Part shown: one piece after another, positions 42,281 to 50,878 of the stretch
Position numbering within the stretch: position 1 is the stretch's first letter
How the letters are laid out: each line of letters starts with the position of its first letter
DNA from: Candidatus Phosphitivorax anaerolimi
Lineage (GTDB): Bacteria; Desulfobacterota; Desulfomonilia; UBA1062
NCBI GenBank assembly: GCA_001896555.1
Contig: MPOS01000029.1
Coordinates: 1 to 64,000 of the forward strand
Direction of reading: 5' to 3'
DNA length: 64,000 bases
Notes under the pieces: generated by a model
What the model was told of the DNA's origin: nothing
Database searches by the model: none
What the model saw: the letters and a program-made list of their open reading frames with translations, nothing else
Translations under genes and position numbers: made by a program

Positions 42281-44041
42281 TCAGATCCACCTTTTCTTTT
42301 CCAGCAGCTTCATGAAGTTGCGCTTTCTGCTGTGCTCGGCTCCGAGCTGTTTGAGGTAGGGGGTGAAATCCTCTTCCTTGCCGAGCCTGGTCATGAGATC
42401 CCTGATTCTGACCAGCAGCCTGACGGCCTCCTGGTAGGCGTCGTTGTTCTTCCGGTTGATGACGGCCCCGATCTGCTGCTGGTACACCTTCAGCGACTCC
42501 TCGGGGTGGCTCTTCTCCAGCCTGAGCGCGAGCTGCATCCACAGAGGGTCAGAGCATCCGCCTGACTTGGCCTCTTCCCATGCGGAATCCACGTCGTTTT
42601 CTTCGAGGTGGATCTGCACGAGGAGCGAGTGATCGATACGGTTGTAGAGCCGCATAGGCCCCCTGCTCCTGTTCTGGGTGAGCTTCTTGTGCTCGAGGCG
42701 TTCACGGATCAGGGCAATGGCCTTGTCCCTCCATTCAGGCCAGGCCCCGGATCTCCTGGCATGTTTTTTCAGGCTGAGATAGCGCGACAGGCCCGGGCTC
42801 AGGGTAAAGGACAGCCAGATGAGACTGAGCGCCTTTTCGTGAAACCCCTGCCGGTGGTAGGCATCGGCCAGGAAGTCGACGAGCTGCACGTCCGGATTTT
42901 TTTCAAAGGCCCGTATCCCCCGCTCCGCCCATGCCAGGGCCTCGTCGTCCCTGCCAGCCTCCTGATAGAGCTGGGCGATCTCCAAAAAACAGACCGGCCG
43001 GGTGAGGTCGCTCTTCTTGATCTCCGCGAGGAAGTCGATGTTTCCTTCCCGGCGGGCGAGCGTCTCCATGATGCTGCGGAGGCGGTACCGGTATGAGTCG
43101 AACTGGGCCTTTTCCCCGGGCCCCAGCGGCTTGACACCGGTCCATGCCTTTTCCGCGAGCCTGCGGTACTCGACGAGCCCCTCGTCACCCAGGACATCGG
43201 CATAGGTATCGGCCGCCCCGGAAAAGATGTCGTGCTCCGAACCCAGCTCCCACTCGAAGAGCTTCCGGGCCATTTCCTTGCGGTTGGGCCGTGCCTTTCT
43301 GCACGCGCGGTGGTGAATATCGATGAGTCCGGATACGATGTCGTCCATGTAGCCGCCCGGATCGCTCAGGGAGTGCATGGCCAGCTCCACATTCGTCAAT
43401 GCATGCTCCGCAAGTTCCATGACCTCTGCGGCATGGCCGTTTTCCAGCAGATTCTCCAGGATATCGAGAGCATTCTCCACCCTGCAGAAATAATCGTAGC
43501 TGTCGTGATAGTCGATGAAATCGTCCATGAAGATCACGTTGGACAGGCACTTTTTCAGCCGGTCGACATCGATCGAACCGTCATCGTTCAGAGAGGCATG
43601 CATCTCAAGCCAGTTCCAGAAATCGTCGTCATCGTCGGCGTGTTCCAGGATCAGATCGACCAACACCGATTTTTTCTGCCGGGCCAGCCACTCGGGAACC
43701 GTCAGGTGTACTGCGGCCCGTTTCCCGGTCTGCCGCGTGCTCTCCTTCTGCTGCTTGTCGAGCCAATAGAGACCCGTCGCCACCAGATGCTTGCAGAACT
43801 TCCCATCCAGGCCCACAGGGCACGAGCAGGAAAATTCGAGCTCCATGCTGGTCTTGTCGACCTTGATCTGCACGCGATACTTTTCAGCCCCCACCACCGA
43901 GGCGGTGATGCTCCCGCTCTTTTCCCTGAGCGAGCGTACCCGCGAATCGTGAAAATATTCGACCCCCAGCCGGTAGCTCTGGGAGCCGGCCAGCCTCCGC
44001 AAGGTGAATTCGGAAATATAAGCATTCAGGTCAATCTTCAT
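42281..44041 (-). CDS. SWIM zinc-finger protein with helical repeat region (586 aa)
   Basis: The N-terminus carries a SWIM zinc finger with ligands Cys72, Cys74, Cys83 and His85 (CSCPVGLDGKFCKH). The remainder is almost entirely helical, with TPR-like pairs (for example AQLYQEAGRDDEALAWAERGIRAFE and AYHRQGFHEKALSLIW). The layout recalls SWIM proteins with DUF6880-type regions of unknown function. SWIM fingers bind DNA or protein. ATG 44041 follows AAAAGG; an in-frame ATG at 44065 is an alternative. No signal peptide. Neighbours give no functional clue. The 227 bases upstream show no gene. Confidence 0.75.
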   Translation of the reverse strand: MKIDLNAYISEFTLRRLAGSQSYRLGVEYFHDSRVRSLREKSGSITASVVGAEKYRVQIKVDKTSMELEFSCSCPVGLDGKFCKHLVATGLYWLDKQQKESTRQTGKRAAVHLTVPEWLARQKKSVLVDLILEHADDDDDFWNWLEMHASLNDDGSIDVDRLKKCLSNVIFMDDFIDYHDSYDYFCRVENALDILENLLENGHAAEVMELAEHALTNVELAMHSLSDPGGYMDDIVSGLIDIHHRACRKARPNRKEMARKLFEWELGSEHDIFSGAADTYADVLGDEGLVEYRRLAEKAWTGVKPLGPGEKAQFDSYRYRLRSIMETLARREGNIDFLAEIKKSDLTRPVCFLEIAQLYQEAGRDDEALAWAERGIRAFEKNPDVQLVDFLADAYHRQGFHEKALSLIWLSFTLSPGLSRYLSLKKHARRSGAWPEWRDKAIALIRERLEHKKLTQNRSRGPMRLYNRIDHSLLVQIHLEENDVDSAWEEAKSGGCSDPLWMQLALRLEKSHPEESLKVYQQQIGAVINRKNNDAYQEAVRLLVRIRDLMTRLGKEEDFTPYLKQLGAEHSRKRNFMKLLEKKRWI

Positions 44042-44268
44042 AAAACGACCTTTTACTTGAAACATCGTCTTTGTAAAGAAAATTCACCGACATGGGCAGC
44101 ACCGGCATCCCAAATCCCTTTCGCAGGCCCAAGTGTCATCGGCCTCATCGTCCGGGACATTATCCGCATCATCTCACCCGTTGCGGCAGGGCCGGAACCG
44201 CCGCCTTAGCCGGATACGTCACTCGGGCTCACCCGGGTTCCCTTCCTCGGCTGATCCGCCCGAGAGGC

Positions 44269-44844
44269 TCATCTGGGTCCGCTGTCTGATAATGAGAGAT
44301 ACTGCCGGACGATCGCCCGGATGGAATCCAGGCCGATCTCCTCCAGCCGGATCTCGTGCCGGGGCACAAAGAGACATGCCTCGGCGTCGTCGCCTGCCTT
44401 AAGAGGGCTCAGGTCGTCTACCGTGCACACAAAGGCAAGGTCCAAGGTGAAGTAGGTGATTCCCCCGTAGGGATAGGTGTTGGGGAACGAGCCGAAGTAG
44501 GAAAAGCCCTTTATCGTAAGGTTCAGTTCCTCCCTGACCTCACGGATCAGGGCGTGCTCGGCTGTCTCTTGCACGTCAACGAATCCGCCCGGGAGATCCA
44601 GCGTGCCGATCTTCGGCTCGCGCGCTCTGCGTGTCATGAGCAGGCGGCCCCGGTCGTCTTCTATCAAGGCCACGACGGCCGCCGCCTGGTTGATGAAATA
44701 CTCAAACCCGCACTCTTCGCACACGAACGACCGAACGTCCCTTGCGCGCAGGCCGCCCGAGCCGCACCTGGGACAGAATCCGAACACGTGCCGCGGGTCC
44801 GTGCTCCCGGCGCTCTCCCCCATATGATGCTGCTGATTCTCCAC
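44269..44844 (-). CDS. Nudix hydrolase with N-terminal zinc ribbon (191 aa)
   Basis: Hydrolyses a nucleoside diphosphate linked to another moiety. The Nudix box GGFVDVQETAEHALIREVREEL fits GX5EX7REUXEE. The N-terminus has CPRC and CEEC pairs forming a zinc ribbon, an arrangement shared with NudC-like enzymes, though the SQPWPFPQS signature of NADH pyrophosphatases is absent. The substrate is therefore open. Cytoplasmic. Upstream of it, on the same strand, lies the START-domain gene, with 81 bases between. Confidence 0.86.
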   Translation of the reverse strand: MENQQHHMGESAGSTDPRHVFGFCPRCGSGGLRARDVRSFVCEECGFEYFINQAAAVVALIEDDRGRLLMTRRAREPKIGTLDLPGGFVDVQETAEHALIREVREELNLTIKGFSYFGSFPNTYPYGGITYFTLDLAFVCTVDDLSPLKAGDDAEACLFVPRHEIRLEEIGLDSIRAIVRQYLSLSDSGPR

Positions 44845-44925
44845 ATTTGCTCCCTGCCCTGAACACGCTCCCTTTTTCCGCCGCGGCCTGTCTTGCTGTG
44901 CTGCCGCAACGTGCGTGCCGGGTCT

Positions 44926-45579
44926 TTAGTCTCTCTTCAGTCCTGCCCGCTCATGATAGACCTCGTCCTTGACCATCTCCTTGAGCCCCTTGAGGGTGAG
45001 GTACGGCTGATCCTTGGCGAGCAGGTTGGAGAGGGCGGAAGGAATGTATCCGCCCGGATCGGACCGGACCCGGTAGACAACGCGGGTCGTTCCGCCGTTC
45101 AACTCGGTGAGGGTGGATTGCCCGATCATATAGGTCATCCTGACATATTTTTTCGTCTTCGGCACCACCTCTTCTTCCAGTGCCTTCATGGTGATGACGG
45201 ACTTTCCCCCGGCCTCGTCAACGTCGATCACTGCATCAATTACCATGTCCCGGTCCTTGGTGGGCCACTGGGTGGCAAGGACAAAATAGACGAGCTTGTG
45301 TGATGGGGAATACTCCTGAAGCACCTCGATGTCGCGGCAGAAGCCGAACCACTCCGGAAACGAGGGAATATCGCGGAACACCTCCAGGATCACCTCCATC
45401 GGGGCATCCACCTCGGTGATCCCTACAAACTCCTTTGCATCCATGCCTTCAATAGGCCGGGTATACACCTCGATGCCCTCCCCCTCCTTTGCCAGGGTCC
45501 ACCCCTCACCGGGCGGCGCACCGAAGGCGGAAAATGCGCAGAGAAACAGGGTCAGAACCACAGCAGGCACACTTTTCAT
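44926..45579 (-). CDS. exported START-domain protein (217 aa)
   Basis: START/SRPBCC lipid-binding fold: the core runs from about 30 to 205 with EVDAPMEVILEVFRDIPSFPEWFGFCRDIEVL and the terminal helix LKGLKEMVKDEV. A signal peptide (1-20, cleavage near FGA-PP) sends it to the periplasm, where it may bind a lipid or steroid-like ligand. ATG 45579 is chosen because AGGAGG lies nine bases upstream; an ATG at 45588 is too close to it. Same strand as the Nudix gene. Confidence 0.82.
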   Translation of the reverse strand: MKSVPAVVLTLFLCAFSAFGAPPGEGWTLAKEGEGIEVYTRPIEGMDAKEFVGITEVDAPMEVILEVFRDIPSFPEWFGFCRDIEVLQEYSPSHKLVYFVLATQWPTKDRDMVIDAVIDVDEAGGKSVITMKALEEEVVPKTKKYVRMTYMIGQSTLTELNGGTTRVVYRVRSDPGGYIPSALSNLLAKDQPYLTLKGLKEMVKDEVYHERAGLKRD

Positions 45580-45920
45580 CACAGTCATCCTCCTTTGCAA
45601 GGCACACGAATGCTCCACCAGTTCTCCTTATCCTAAAAAGCCATGCCGATCAATGACATAAGCCCGGAGCAAGTCCCGGGCACTCTCCCTCGGCAAGCTT
45701 GGATGGAAATCAGATACCGCCCCTTTGTTGACTTACAGGGTGAACGCGAAGGCGGATGAAACACAAATATGCATCTTCATCCGTTTCACAAGGGAGGGAA
45801 AACGGCTTAAGGGGCCTCTCCACACACACTCCTTGAAGTTTCCGGCCGGTTGTGGCTATATTTTCCCTGTTCTGAAAAACGAGACAGGCCCTCTTTATAC
45901 AAAGGCCGGCGGAGAATACC
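45580..45920. other. intergenic stretch without recognised gene
   Basis: 341 bases between the divergent START-domain and YedK genes. It must hold both promoters, but no clear -35/-10 pair, repeat or RNA motif was found. Reading frames here are short and overlap yedK out of frame. Confidence 0.5.
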
Positions 45921-46604
45921 ATGTGCGGGCGTTTTATCCAGATTTCACATCCCGAAGTCATCAGACTGGGCATCCCCGACCTCCTGATCGACCCCGCAGT
46001 GCAGGAGAGTTTTGTGCCCCGGTACAATATCGCGCCCACACAGAACATTCTCACCGTGCTGAACACCGAGAGACCTACACTCACCTACACACGCTGGGGG
46101 CTCATCCCCTCCTGGGCCAGAGACCCTTCCATGGGTGCCCGGATGATCAACGCCAGGGGAGAGACCCTCAAAGAGAAGATTTCGTTTAAAGGGCCGTTCA
46201 GAAAGAGACGGTGCATCATCTTTGCCGACGGATTTTACGAATGGAAGTCCGAGGGCAGAATCAGGGTGCCCTATCTCATCCGCATGAAAGACGCCCGCCC
46301 GTTCGGCATGGCGGGCCTGTGGGACCGCTGGAAAGACATACGCACCGGCGGCGAGATCATCACCAGCACCATCGTCACTACCTCTCCCAACGAACTGGCC
46401 ACAGCGATCCACAACCGGATGCCCGCCATCCTGAAGACAGAAGATTACCCCGTCTGGCTCGATCCCGGCACTCCCCGTGACGAGACGCTCATGCAGTGCA
46501 TTGCCCCCTTTCCGCAGGAAATGATGGAGGCATACGAGGTGTCACGGCTCGTGAACAACCCGTCGTACGACTCCCCCGAGTGCATCCTCGCCCGCACGGC
46601 ATGA
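45921..46604 (+). CDS. yedK: abasic-site processing protein, YedK/HMCES family (227 aa)
   Basis: SRAP protein that forms a thiazolidine DNA-protein crosslink with abasic sites in single-stranded DNA, shielding replication forks. All key residues are visible: Cys2 right after the initiator Met (MCGRF), Asn77 in MINARGE, Glu107 in FYEWK and His164 in HNRMP, matching Cys2, Asn75, Glu105 and His160 of E. coli YedK. GGAG precedes the ATG. No LexA box was recognised upstream. Converges on the FKBP gene with a 39-base gap. Confidence 0.92.
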   Translation: MCGRFIQISHPEVIRLGIPDLLIDPAVQESFVPRYNIAPTQNILTVLNTERPTLTYTRWGLIPSWARDPSMGARMINARGETLKEKISFKGPFRKRRCIIFADGFYEWKSEGRIRVPYLIRMKDARPFGMAGLWDRWKDIRTGGEIITSTIVTTSPNELATAIHNRMPAILKTEDYPVWLDPGTPRDETLMQCIAPFPQEMMEAYEVSRLVNNPSYDSPECILARTA

Positions 46605-46643
46605 GGCCCCCGGGCCGCAAACCGGCTCCTGAGACTTTGGCCC

Positions 46644-47090
46644 CTACGACTCCCCTTTGTGCGGCATGATTTCAAGCAGCTCGATCTCGTACACGACTGT
46701 CTTGCCAGCAAGCGGGGCATTTGCGTCGACAACGACCGAACCGGGCAGCACGTCGATCACCGTAGCGGATACCTCACGGCCTTGGTCATCGACCATTTCG
46801 AAGTCCATGCCCACCTGGGGCGCCACCCCTTGGGGGAGCTCGTCCTTGCCGATCCGGAAAATCAGGCTCTCATCATACATACCGAACCCCTTTTCCGGTT
46901 TGACCACCACGGTCTTTTTCTCTCCGGGAAACATGCCAACCACCGCGTCTTCGAAACCCGGCACCACCTCGTCACGGCCGATGGTGAAGACCAGGGGCGA
47001 TACGCCCACCGACGATTCGAAGACCGTCCCGTCTTCGGACCTCCCGGTATAGTTCACCTTGACCGTATCTCCTCTCTTTGCAGTCTGCAC
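46644..47090 (-). CDS. SlyD-like FKBP-type peptidyl-prolyl isomerase (148 aa)
   Basis: Cytosolic prolyl isomerase and chaperone. The FKBP core is split by an insert-in-flap domain (about 65-125), as in SlyD. Core motifs are VKVNYTGRSEDGTVFESS and EVVPGFEDAVVGMFPGEKK. It lacks the His-rich metal-binding tail of E. coli SlyD. The start is GTG at 47090 with AGGAGC about 11 bases upstream. Single gene, divergent from the solute-binding protein at 47349. Confidence 0.9.
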   Translation of the reverse strand: MQTAKRGDTVKVNYTGRSEDGTVFESSVGVSPLVFTIGRDEVVPGFEDAVVGMFPGEKKTVVVKPEKGFGMYDESLIFRIGKDELPQGVAPQVGMDFEMVDDQGREVSATVIDVLPGSVVVDANAPLAGKTVVYEIELLEIMPHKGES

Positions 47091-47224
47091 GAACAGGATC
47101 TGCTCCTTTCATCGGCTTTATAAGATATATGTCAGTCTCACTCCCAAGAGTCAAAGCCAATCTCGCCCCCTTCTCTGCGTATCTTTTGCCCCGTCCCGGT
47201 CTATGCCCTGGATCTTGAGTCCCC

Positions 47225-47251
47225 TTGACATTATCAAGGATTAGCTGTAAT
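47225..47251 (+). promoter_or_regulatory. weak promoter candidate for the solute-binding protein gene
   Basis: A perfect -35 TTGACA (47225-47230) is followed by TGTAAT (47246-47251) after only 15 bases, which is short. It lies about 98 bases before the ATG at 47349. Confidence 0.3.
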
Positions 47252-47348
47252 GAGAAATGAATATTTTGTTATTTTTGTTGGAATCCATCGCATATCTACA
47301 ATTTCTCCTCCAACCTTGTGTGCGATGAGATCAAAAAAGGAGCGTGCC

Positions 47349-48347
47349 ATGAAAAAAACAATCGTTCTGTGTACCTTTGCCCTTTGTGTGCTGTTGAGTC
47401 CCATTTGCTTCGCCTACCATGTCGAGGTCCTTCAGGTGGGCGACATCACGGTGTTCCAACTCTGCTACGAAGGATTCGTCAACGAGCTGGCAAAGAGCGA
47501 CATCGTCGAGGGCAAAAACCTCACCATCAACCGGCACATCATCGAGGCACAGGCCGATGCGGGGCTGTGGAAAAAGGTTGGAATCCTGATGAGGATCAAG
47601 AGAACCGCCTCGGATATCGTCGAGGCAAAGCCTGACCTGGTGCTCACCATCGGGACACCCGCCACGAAGTACGGCAAGGACAAAATGATCGCCAACGGCA
47701 TCCCCGTGGTCTTCACCGGGGTGGCCGATCCCCTCGTGGTGGGGTGCCAGTCGCTTGACCGGCCGGGTAACGGCATCACCGGCTCCACACTCTACATCGA
47801 CCCTCACAACGTGATCCAGATCGCCCAGCAGGCCCTGCCGAACATGAAGAAAATGGGCATGATCCACAGCGACGATGACAACGCCATCGCCTATGCGCAG
47901 GAGACCAAGCAAAAAGCCGCGAGGCTCAATGTTGAATTGATCACCAAAGAGGTGGAAAAATCCGCCGATATCCGCCCGCTTGCCGAAGAAATGGTCGCCC
48001 AGGGCGTCGATGCATTCGGGATCCCCATCGATTCATACTACGATCTCTACGACGGAAAGGCCACCCGCAACCTGGTGGCTGTCTCGCATGAGACCAGGGT
48101 GCCGATCATCGCCTTTGTGACCCACACCACCCTGAAAGGGTCACTGCTGTACGTAGGGTGCAACTTCAAGACCGTGGGAGGCCTCGCGGGCAAGAACGCG
48201 GTCGAGATCCTCCGCAACAGCAAAAAGCCCGAGGAGCTCCCCGTGCTCAGACAGGAAGACATGACGATCCTCGTCGACCCTGCGGTCATCAAGTATCTGG
48301 GCGTGGAGATCCCGCTGGGCATACTCCAGCTTGCCGAATCCATCTGA
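47349..48347 (+). CDS. ABC-type solute-binding protein, TrpX-like (332 aa)
   Basis: Periplasmic binding protein of the PF04392 family. The signal peptide is 1-21 (KKTIVLCTFALCVLLSPICFA). The mature two-lobe protein has DLVLTIGTPATKYGK, PVVFTGVADPL, a central PNMKKMGMIHS strand and GLAGKNAVEILRNSKKPEELPV, all typical. Family members bind tryptophan, tyrosine or related ligands; the ligand here is unknown. ATG 47349 follows AAGGAG; an upstream in-frame ATG at 47250 has no support. No permease or ATPase is adjacent. A strong terminator follows. Confidence 0.85.
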   Translation: MKKTIVLCTFALCVLLSPICFAYHVEVLQVGDITVFQLCYEGFVNELAKSDIVEGKNLTINRHIIEAQADAGLWKKVGILMRIKRTASDIVEAKPDLVLTIGTPATKYGKDKMIANGIPVVFTGVADPLVVGCQSLDRPGNGITGSTLYIDPHNVIQIAQQALPNMKKMGMIHSDDDNAIAYAQETKQKAARLNVELITKEVEKSADIRPLAEEMVAQGVDAFGIPIDSYYDLYDGKATRNLVAVSHETRVPIIAFVTHTTLKGSLLYVGCNFKTVGGLAGKNAVEILRNSKKPEELPVLRQEDMTILVDPAVIKYLGVEIPLGILQLAESI

Positions 48348-48384
48348 AGCCCAGCCGGCGCATGCCGGACGGAATGGAGACAAA

Positions 48385-48426
48385 AAAGGGGGCGGCCGAT
48401 GAATACATCCGCCCCCTTTCCTTTTA
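48385..48426 (+). terminator. rho-independent terminator
   Basis: Perfect 11-base stem aaagggggcgg (48385-48395) with ccgcccccttt (48409-48419), a 13-base loop, then ccttttatt. It follows the solute-binding protein gene and precedes the convergent peptidase stop. Confidence 0.8.
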
Positions 48427-48438
48427 TTCTTTACTTTA

Positions 48439-49638
48439 CTAATAGGCGAACATGCCCTTTTCGTAGATGGTCTTCTTCTCGCCTGTCTCCAGAAAGGCCA
48501 CGACCCTCTTGTCTTCGGTGTTCACCAGGTCCCAGTGCAGGGCCGAGTCGTTGAACCCGAGCCTCGCCTTCTTTTCCTTAGTGAGCTCGGCGGGATTGCC
48601 GTCAAAGGTGTCCGAGTACGAGGCGCCCAGGGCGATGTGGCAGTTCCCGCTCTTGCCGCCGTAGTTCTCGTCGTACAGGGTGTTGGCCATGAACCGGTCG
48701 ATCTTGGAAAACCGCTTGTCGGTCAGGGAGAACTCGCCGACCTTATTGGCGCCTTCGTCCATGGTGAGCTGCTTCTGCACGAAATCCCGGCCCTCCTGTG
48801 CCTCGACGCTGACCGCGGAGCCTTTGCAGAATTCAAGCCGGATGCCCCGGGCGTAGTTTCCGCTGCGGTAGGTGGGTTGATCCGCGTAATAGACTCCGCT
48901 GGTGCCCCTCCAGTCGGGCGAGAGAAAGAGCTCGAAGCTTGGGATGTTGTGTCCGGATATTCCGATCCACTTTCTGAACTCACCGGGGAAGATCTCCAGG
49001 TCCATGTGCTCGGACTCGATCTTGAAGAACTTCACCTTCAGCGAGTTGAGCCATTTCTTAATGGCCTGGGCGTCCTTGTAGATGTCCTTCCAATGGGAGA
49101 CCGGGTCTCTCCGGTTCAGGAAGCATGCCTTGACGATCTGGTCCGTGTATTCCTCCATGGTGAGGCCGGCATGACGCGCGAGCTCCTCGGTGGGGCAGAT
49201 GCACAGGGTCCATCCGAAGAGGCCCTGTGATTCTCTGGCATCGAGGATATCGCTCAGATATTTCCTGGCGACCGCAGCCCTGCCGATTCTTTCCGGATCG
49301 ACAGCGCTCAGGTGGGTGATGGAACTGGGCGCCCTCAGAGATATGCTGCCGTTAAGCGCACTGAAAAGCTCCTGGTCGCCGGGTGTCTTGAACACCAGCT
49401 GCTGGTTGTCCGAGAGCCGGTAGAAGTCCTGTTCCATCTTTTCCGTCAACGACATGCGCTGGACCGTGTTGAATCCCATGTCCATCAGACGCGGGTAAAG
49501 AACCTCGGCAAGCGGTAGCGCAGCCCTGTCATAACGGATCATGATAAGATCGCCTTTTTTGTACCGCTCCGTCCTGGCGGTCTGAAGACCCCAGATAAGG
49601 ACATCGGCGTACCGTTCAAGTTGTGTCGGTGTCAGCAT
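48439..49638 (-). CDS. M29-family aminopeptidase (399 aa)
   Basis: Metal-dependent aminopeptidase resembling AmpS/PepS. The N-terminus (LERYADVLIWGLQTARTERYKKGDLIMIRYD) and the C-terminal FMANTLYDENYGGKSGNCHIALGASYSDTFDG match the family; the latter holds metal ligands (Glu, His). The substrate would be N-terminal residues of short peptides; location cytoplasmic. ATG 49638 follows AGGAGACAAGGT; a longer reading to 49686 lacks support. It is preceded by an unusually structured 160-base region (49639-49802) that may be a regulatory leader. Confidence 0.85.
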   Translation of the reverse strand: MLTPTQLERYADVLIWGLQTARTERYKKGDLIMIRYDRAALPLAEVLYPRLMDMGFNTVQRMSLTEKMEQDFYRLSDNQQLVFKTPGDQELFSALNGSISLRAPSSITHLSAVDPERIGRAAVARKYLSDILDARESQGLFGWTLCICPTEELARHAGLTMEEYTDQIVKACFLNRRDPVSHWKDIYKDAQAIKKWLNSLKVKFFKIESEHMDLEIFPGEFRKWIGISGHNIPSFELFLSPDWRGTSGVYYADQPTYRSGNYARGIRLEFCKGSAVSVEAQEGRDFVQKQLTMDEGANKVGEFSLTDKRFSKIDRFMANTLYDENYGGKSGNCHIALGASYSDTFDGNPAELTKEKKARLGFNDSALHWDLVNTEDKRVVAFLETGEKKTIYEKGMFAY

Positions 49639-49685
49639 ACCTTGTCTCCTGTTTCGATCCCTTTCCATGCCTTTGGCACGTGCCA

Positions 49686-49802
49686 CCGGAAGCCGGCGAG
49701 CGGCCTATCCAGAGCCTCTCGGCCCTACCCCCGGGCGCTTCCGGCTCATCGCCTTTTTTAGGGACAATCGGCCCAGAGAAACCCCTGATGAGCCTATTGT
49801 CC
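49686..49802 (-). promoter_or_regulatory. candidate structured 5' leader with competing helices
   Basis: Three inverted repeats overlap: 49762-49771 with 49793-49802 (ten bases, one mismatch), 49743-49750 ggctcatc with 49787-49794 gatgagcc (perfect), and 49686-49693 ccggaagc with 49737-49744 gcttccgg (perfect). Neighbouring pairs share two bases, so they compete, as in attenuators and riboswitches. The peptidase ATG is 48 bases beyond. The rest of the 397-base gap (49639-50035) shows no gene. Confidence 0.35.
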
Positions 49803-50017
49803 AAAAAACGGACTCACCATACTACAAACGTTCTTGAATATGCACCTGAAAAAAATGCGAAAGACACGTGAGAATTTCTTCGCCCACCGACAGGCGGTGC
49901 AAAGGTTCGGGTTTCGTGTGCGGGGCTGCTGTCTGCCTCCTCCTTCACATTATCAGCATGTCTGCCGGGCGGCTCGGACCGGGATGGGGGACCAGCCGCC
50001 ATAAGAATTCAGGACTG

Positions 50018-50050
50018 CAGGAGCAAAGTATAGGGTCAGACTTGCTCCTG
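50018..50050. repeat. hairpin repeat overlapping the end of the carbonic anhydrase gene
   Basis: Perfect 9-base arms caggagcaa (50018-50026) and ttgctcctg (50042-50050) flank a loop containing agggtcagac, a relative of the GGGGTCAG core found elsewhere. The stop codon of the gene (50036-50038) lies in the loop. Confidence 0.5.
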
Positions 50051-50584
50051 TTCCTGCTCGGGCAGTTCCCCTTTCTCGTACAGCAGCTTGTGCTCTCCGG
50101 CGAGCTCACGATAGGCTCGGGCGCTCTGACGGTTCTTTTTCGAGCTTTCCGGGCCGAGCTCTCTCTTGACTTCGGCAGGCGAGCCTGCTGCAAACCGGAA
50201 GGCGCCGATTACGCCGCCCTCCTTCACCAGCGAGCCGGAGGCGATGACGGAACCGCTCTGAACGTGGGCGTCGTTGAGGATGATGGAGCCCATGCCGATG
50301 ATACAGTCGTCGCCGATGGTGCACCCATGGAGAACGGCATTGTGCCCGATCGTCACATAGTCCCCAACCACCAGGGGGCTCTCCGGGTCTGCATGCATCG
50401 TGACATTGTCTTGGATATTCGTGTTCTTTCCGATTCGGATCTTGGCGCGGTCGGCCCGTATCACCACTCCGTACCAGATGCTGGCGCCTTCTCCGATCTC
50501 AACGTCGCCGATCACGCAAGCTGTCGGTGCGATAAAGACATCTTTGCCGATCTTGGGCTTCTTGCCCCCATATGGTGCGATCAT
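50036..50584 (-). CDS. gamma-carbonic anhydrase family protein (182 aa)
   Basis: Left-handed beta-helix trimer of the YrdA/PaaY type, built on hexapeptide repeats from about 20 to 135 (for example IGDVEIGEGASIWYGVVIRADRA). The three metal-binding histidines are visible in MHAD, GHN and LHG. Activity as carbonic anhydrase varies in this group; some act on thioesters. ATG 50584 follows AGGAGGAGAA. The last residues PEQEQEQV and the stop come from a hairpin repeat (50018-50050), so the tail may be a recent change. Single gene; the 294-base upstream gap shows no gene. Confidence 0.88.
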   Translation of the reverse strand: MIAPYGGKKPKIGKDVFIAPTACVIGDVEIGEGASIWYGVVIRADRAKIRIGKNTNIQDNVTMHADPESPLVVGDYVTIGHNAVLHGCTIGDDCIIGMGSIILNDAHVQSGSVIASGSLVKEGGVIGAFRFAAGSPAEVKRELGPESSKKNRQSARAYRELAGEHKLLYEKGELPEQEQEQV

Positions 50585-50878
50585 TTCTCCTCCTGTTGTC
50601 TTTTTCACCACGAATGTAAGATGATGCTTGAATTACCCGTTCGGCGAGAAAGGTTGTGCCCGGACCCCCACGAGAGAAGGTATGGGTCTCTCCGCAAAGG
50701 CCAGCCATGCCACGGTCGACACTTTCTGCCGGAGCGTTCCCCCGCCCAAGCATGGCTCGGGAGCGCTCAATTCGTCTTCAACTGATCTTTTCAGCCCCTT
50801 TTTAGCAGGGCGACCCGGCCCGGTCTCGATGTATGATACTTCAATGCACTTATCCGGCAACCTCAGTCAAGAGAAAGT

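Noticed and set aside
45725-46189. 154-codon frame upstream of and overlapping yedK
   Set aside because: It runs out of frame through the well-supported yedK gene and has no recognisable motif.
49623-49871. 82-codon plus-strand frame in the peptidase upstream region
   Set aside because: No ribosome site, proline- and serine-rich composition, and it overlaps the peptidase start region antisense.
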